A program made the position numbers and the translations under genes. Of a DNA stretch of 9,537 bases, positions 6,401-9,537 are shown piece by piece. This stretch comes from CAVPEW01 sp050247895 (GTDB lineage Bacteria > Actinomycetota > Acidimicrobiia > Acidimicrobiales > VFJN01), in the NCBI GenBank assembly GCA_050247895.1, contig JBFWTJ010000147.1:1-9537 (forward strand). Direction: 5' to 3'. Position 1 is the stretch's first letter. Each line of letters opens with the position of its first letter. The notes under the pieces are model-generated. The model was not told the DNA's origin, did no database searches, and saw nothing but the letters and a program-made list of their open reading frames with translations.

Positions 6401-7599
6401 GCCGGCACGTCCCACTCGAGCGGGAGCGAGCGCAGGCTGAGCTGCCCGCCCCGCTCGCGGACCTCCTCGACGGGGACGGCGAGCCGGTACTCGGGGATCC
6501 GGCGGTGCCACTCCTCCAGGAAGGTGACCAGCTCCATGCGGGCCAGGTGAGATCCCAGGCAGCGGTGCTGGCCGGCCCCGAACGAGTAGTGGTTGTTCGG
6601 GTCCCGGTCGAGGACGACCTCGTCGGGCCGGTCGAAGAAGTTCGGGTCCCGCATCGCCGCGGGCAGGGCGAGCATGACCATCTCCCCCTGGTGCATCTCG
6701 ACGCCGTGGAAGTCGACGTCGCGGCCCAGCTTGCGCCCGATCATGATCAGCGGGAAGGCCCGCATGGTCTCCTCGACCGCGGTGGGGATCACCGTGGGGT
6801 CCTCCACGATGCGGCGCTGGTCCTCGGGGTGGGTGGCCAGGTGCAGGAACGCGGCGGCCAGCGTGCTCTTGACCGTGTCGAGGCCGGCCATGGAGAGCTG
6901 GGTGTAGATGTTGAGCACGTCGTCGTCGCTCAGCCGGGTGCCGTCGACCTCGGACTGCAGCAGGTGGTCGAGGAAGTCGCCCACGCTGCCCACGCCCGCG
7001 GCGCGCCGCTCGGCGATCTTGTCGACGTAGTAGGCCCGCACGCCGGCCATGGCCTCCTGGGCCGCCTCCACGTCGCGCCCGGCGATGAAGCCCTCGAAGA
7101 TGGCGTCGATCCACTCGACGAACATCGGCGCGTCGGTCCAGGGCAGGTCGACGAGCTCGAGGAAGACCCGGGTCGGGAAGATCAGGGCCACGTCGGCGAC
7201 GAAGTCGCACCGGCCCTGGGCGGCGACGGCCTCGATGGTGGCGATGCAGTGCTCCCGGGCCCGGTCCGCGGTCCGGCGCACGGCGGCGGGGCCGAACGCG
7301 TAGTTCAGGATCTGGCGGAACTGGACGTGCCGCTGGCCCTTCTCGTGCGACGGGATCAGGTGGTACGGCGGGTCGGGGTCGTGGGGCCGCACCGAGTCGC
7401 TGGTGAACACGTCCGGGGTCTGGAACGCCTCGCGGATCATGTCGGAGTCGGTGAGGATCCAGAAGTTCCCCACCTCGTTCCAGACCACCGGTGCCTGCTC
7501 GCGCAGGCGGCCGTACTCGGTGATCCACTCCCCCGCCGGGCGCTCGGCACCGGTGTCGAGGTGGACCACGGGACATCCGCTGTGCTGGGTGGCCGTCAT
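6397..7599 (-). CDS. Cytochrome P450 monooxygenase
   Basis: 400-aa bacterial class I P450, soluble with no membrane anchor, which would insert one oxygen atom into the substrate. The I-helix oxygen-activation motif is AGLDTV (238-243; the acid-alcohol pair is Asp241-Thr242). The K-helix ExxR is ETMR (277-280). The haem loop FGAGQHRCLG (340-349) has the axial ligand Cys347. The length is normal for the family. The ATG at 7597-7599 overlaps the CoA-transferase stop (ATGA), with AAGGAG 8 nt upstream (7608-7613). The gene for its ferredoxin follows directly. The position next to a CoA-transferase and other acyl-CoA enzymes suggests it hydroxylates a hydrophobic acid or its CoA ester (fatty, terpenoid or steroid side chain). 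I cannot assign a CYP family from the sequence alone. Confidence 0.96.
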   Translation of the reverse strand: MTATQHSGCPVVHLDTGAERPAGEWITEYGRLREQAPVVWNEVGNFWILTDSDMIREAFQTPDVFTSDSVRPHDPDPPYHLIPSHEKGQRHVQFRQILNYAFGPAAVRRTADRAREHCIATIEAVAAQGRCDFVADVALIFPTRVFLELVDLPWTDAPMFVEWIDAIFEGFIAGRDVEAAQEAMAGVRAYYVDKIAERRAAGVGSVGDFLDHLLQSEVDGTRLSDDDVLNIYTQLSMAGLDTVKSTLAAAFLHLATHPEDQRRIVEDPTVIPTAVEETMRAFPLIMIGRKLGRDVDFHGVEMHQGEMVMLALPAAMRDPNFFDRPDEVVLDRDPNNHYSFGAGQHRCLGSHLARMELVTFLEEWHRRIPEYRLAVPVEEVRERGGQLSLRSLPLEWDVPA

Positions 7600-9537
7600 T
7601 CCGCCGGCTCCTTGCAGGTCGTGGTGAGCAGGTGCGCGATCTCGTCGTCGCCGTACCCGAGCTCGGCGAGGATCTCGCGGGTGTGCTGGCCCAGCCGGGC
7701 GCTGGTGCCCTTGTTGGGGGCCGGCGTGTCGGAGAACCGGAAGGTCTGGCCGACCTCGCGGATCCAGCCGTGCTCGGGGTGGTAGTGCTCGCGCACCCGG
7801 TCGGTGGCCAGCAGCCACTCGTCCCAGAGCAGCTCGGGCATGAGGGGGTGGTCGGCGGGGACCTCGGCGGGGACCCCGCCGGCGTCGAGCACCTCGATCC
7901 ACTCCTGGCTGGTGCGCCCGGCGAAGGCGGCGGCCAGCTCGGCGGCCAGGGCCTCGTCGTTGGTGGTCCGGGCGTCCTCGTCGGCGAAGCGGGCGTCGGC
8001 GACCAGCTCGTCGCGCCCCAGGGCGGCGGCGAGCCGGGCGAAGGCGGCCTGGCCGACCACCGCGACGCAGATCCAGTCGTCGGCGGTGCGGTAGAGCCGG
8101 TACAGGGCGCTCCAGCCGCACTGGTCGGCGTCGAGCTCCAGGCTGGGCCGTGGGTTGCCGTCGGCGTCGGCGACCTGCTCGGTGCGCACCAGCAGGCTGG
8201 AGTGCAGGTGGGGGCCCTCGACGTACTGGCCCTCGCCGGTGCGGTCGCGGTGCAGGACGGCCATCAGGGCCAGCGTCGCGCCGTTGAAGCCGTTGTACAG
8301 GTCCTCGTTGCCCATGACCCGCATGATCGGCGGGTTCCCCCGGCCGGCGCCGATGTAGAGCATGCCGGTGAAGCCCGAGACGAGCGGGGCGAAGCTCTTG
8401 AAGTCGGCCTTGGGGCCCGAGGAGCCGAAGCCGGGGAGGTAGCAGTAGACGACCTGCGGGTTGACGGCCCGGAGCTGCTCGTAGCCGATGCCGAGCTTCT
8501 CGGCCTTGCCCGGGCGGAAGTTGTGGAACACCACGTCGGCCCAGCCGGCGAGGCGGTGGGCCACCTCGCGGCCCTCGGCGGTGGTGAGGTCGACGCACAG
8601 GTTCCGCTTGCCCCGGTTGCCGGCCTGGGTGAGGTCGGCCAGGGGCCGCATGAGGTCGCCCCGCAGCGGTTCGACCTTGATCACGTCGGCACCGAGGTCC
8701 GAGAGCAGGCGGGCGCCGAACGCGGTGGCGAAGTAGCCGCTGAAGTCGACGATGCGCAGGCCCTCGAGGGGGCTGGCCAGGGGTCCCGCCGGTTGGCCGG
8801 GCGTGGGCCGGGCGGGGCGGGAGAGCAGGGCGTCGATCTCGGCGTCGTGGGCACCGGCGCGCCCGGCGGGCCGGGTGGGCGGGGCGGGGGTGCGCTCGTA
8901 GCGGTTGACCGGGCCGATCTGGCGGAGGGTTCCCAGGTCGGGGTCCTCGACGTCGACGGCCACCCGGGCGTGGCGGACCTGGTCGTCCTCGAACACCTCG
9001 TGGGGCCGCAGGACGGGCAGGACGGCCAGGTCGGCGGCCTGGAACTCGGCGATCCACTCGTCGCGGGGCCGGGTGAGGAAGGCCTTGGGGGCGAGGTGCC
9101 GGGCGGCCTCGTACTCGGCGTCGTCGAGCTTGACCGCCATGTCGGGGCCCTCGACGACCTGGATGTCGGCTTCGAGGCCCAGGATCTGCATGGTCCGGTA
9201 GAAGCCGCCGACGCCGCCGGTGTGGACCATGAGGTACTCGCCGTCGGCGCACTGGAACTTGTCGGCGATGATCCGGTTCCGGCCGAAGCCGGGCTCGTCG
9301 CCGTCGCGGGCCAGGTAGGACTGGCCCTGCTCGTGCCACCACCAGTTCATGATCGCCAGGGCCAGGGCGCCGTCGAGCATGGAGGTGTCGCCGAGCTGGC
9401 CCCGCCCGGTGGTGCGCCGGGCCCGGACCGCGGCGAGGGCGCCGAGCACGACGAGGAACCCCGTCACGTAGTCGAGGGAGGGGTGGCCGAGGAAGATCGG
9501 GCCGTCCCGGTGGCCCCGCTGCTCGGCCATCATCCCG
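7596..9537 (-). CDS. Tandem double-domain CaiB/BaiF family III CoA-transferase (5' end outside window)
   Basis: At least 645 residues, open to the window edge. The first visible part is the C-terminal two-thirds of one CaiB domain: GHPSLDYVTGFLVVLGALAA, with the catalytic-Asp position of the D-x-x-x-G motif at about residue 21 (counted from the ATG at 9531-9533), then RTTGRGQLGDTSMLDGAL. After a Pro/Ala-rich linker (about 238-256), a complete second CaiB domain begins at LEGLRIVDFSGYFATAFGAR. It continues with GADVIKVEP, NRGKRNLCVDL, NPQVVYCYLPGFGSSGP, a second D-x-x-x-G at Asp411 (NEDLYNGFNG) and GEGQYVEG. The real start lies upstream, because a CaiB fold needs its N-terminal Rossmann part; the ATGs near 9533 are internal. 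Family III enzymes move CoA between acyl-CoA and a free acid. Fused tandem forms are known in Actinobacteria, where the two domains can replace the interlocked homodimer. It probably activates the pathway substrate. It is the first visible gene of the operon. Confidence 0.93.
   Translation of the reverse strand, partial: GMMAEQRGHRDGPIFLGHPSLDYVTGFLVVLGALAAVRARRTTGRGQLGDTSMLDGALALAIMNWWWHEQGQSYLARDGDEPGFGRNRIIADKFQCADGEYLMVHTGGVGGFYRTMQILGLEADIQVVEGPDMAVKLDDAEYEAARHLAPKAFLTRPRDEWIAEFQAADLAVLPVLRPHEVFEDDQVRHARVAVDVEDPDLGTLRQIGPVNRYERTPAPPTRPAGRAGAHDAEIDALLSRPARPTPGQPAGPLASPLEGLRIVDFSGYFATAFGARLLSDLGADVIKVEPLRGDLMRPLADLTQAGNRGKRNLCVDLTTAEGREVAHRLAGWADVVFHNFRPGKAEKLGIGYEQLRAVNPQVVYCYLPGFGSSGPKADFKSFAPLVSGFTGMLYIGAGRGNPPIMRVMGNEDLYNGFNGATLALMAVLHRDRTGEGQYVEGPHLHSSLLVRTEQVADADGNPRPSLELDADQCGWSALYRLYRTADDWICVAVVGQAAFARLAAALGRDELVADARFADEDARTTNDEALAAELAAAFAGRTSQEWIEVLDAGGVPAEVPADHPLMPELLWDEWLLATDRVREHYHPEHGWIREVGQTFRFSDTPAPNKGTSARLGQHTREILAELGYGDDEIAHLLTTTCKEPAE

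Noticed and set aside
9531..9537. ATG codons at 9531-9533 and 9528-9530 as the start of the CoA-transferase
   Set aside because: The frame stays open to the window edge, and the first CaiB domain would lack its whole N-terminal Rossmann part. The gene almost certainly begins outside the window.

Overview
The window is a very GC-rich (about 70% or more by eye) stretch in which every gene lies on the minus strand. Transcription therefore runs from about position 9537 towards position 1. Heavy use of GTG starts, strong G/C bias at third codon positions, an F420-type luciferase-like oxidoreductase, a [3Fe-4S] ferredoxin paired with a P450, and a fused double CaiB/BaiF protein all point to a high-GC actinobacterium. 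An Acidimicrobiia-like or mycolic-type lineage is plausible, but this is inference.

In order of transcription the genes are: a double-domain CaiB/BaiF family III CoA-transferase (7596-9537, 5' end outside the window); a cytochrome P450 (6397-7599); its small ferredoxin (6200-6400); a short-chain dehydrogenase/reductase (5335-6207); a luciferase-like, probably F420-dependent oxidoreductase (4343-5338); an aminoglycoside-phosphotransferase-fold kinase of the ACAD10/11 type (3312-4346); a DUF35 zinc-ribbon/OB-fold protein (2869-3315); an SCP-x/Ltp-type thiolase (1689-2876); an acyl-CoA dehydrogenase (298-1692); and the first 100 codons of an AMP-forming acyl-CoA ligase (1-301).

All nine junctions overlap, seven by 4 bp (ATGA or GTGA) and two by 8 bp, so this reads as one translationally coupled operon. 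There are no intergenic gaps, RNA genes, mobile genes or CRISPR arrays. The promoter and any regulator must lie upstream of 9537, and the transcript continues past position 1.

Together the genes describe degradation of an unidentified hydrophobic acid (sterol side chain, terpenoid, alicyclic or branched acid). The ligase and CoA-transferase would make the CoA thioester. P450 plus ferredoxin would hydroxylate it. The SDR and luciferase-like enzyme would carry out further redox steps. The acyl-CoA dehydrogenase would desaturate or process the acyl chain, and thiolase plus DUF35 would cleave the carbon skeleton. The kinase beside an ACAD, an SDR and a ligase resembles the gene content of the 4-hydroxyacyl-CoA (levulinate, Lva) pathway, which is the most interesting functional lead. 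The other notable points are a 36-bp repeat duplicated at the thiolase/ACAD junction that creates two possible ACAD starts, and atypical active-site residues in the thiolase and ACAD.
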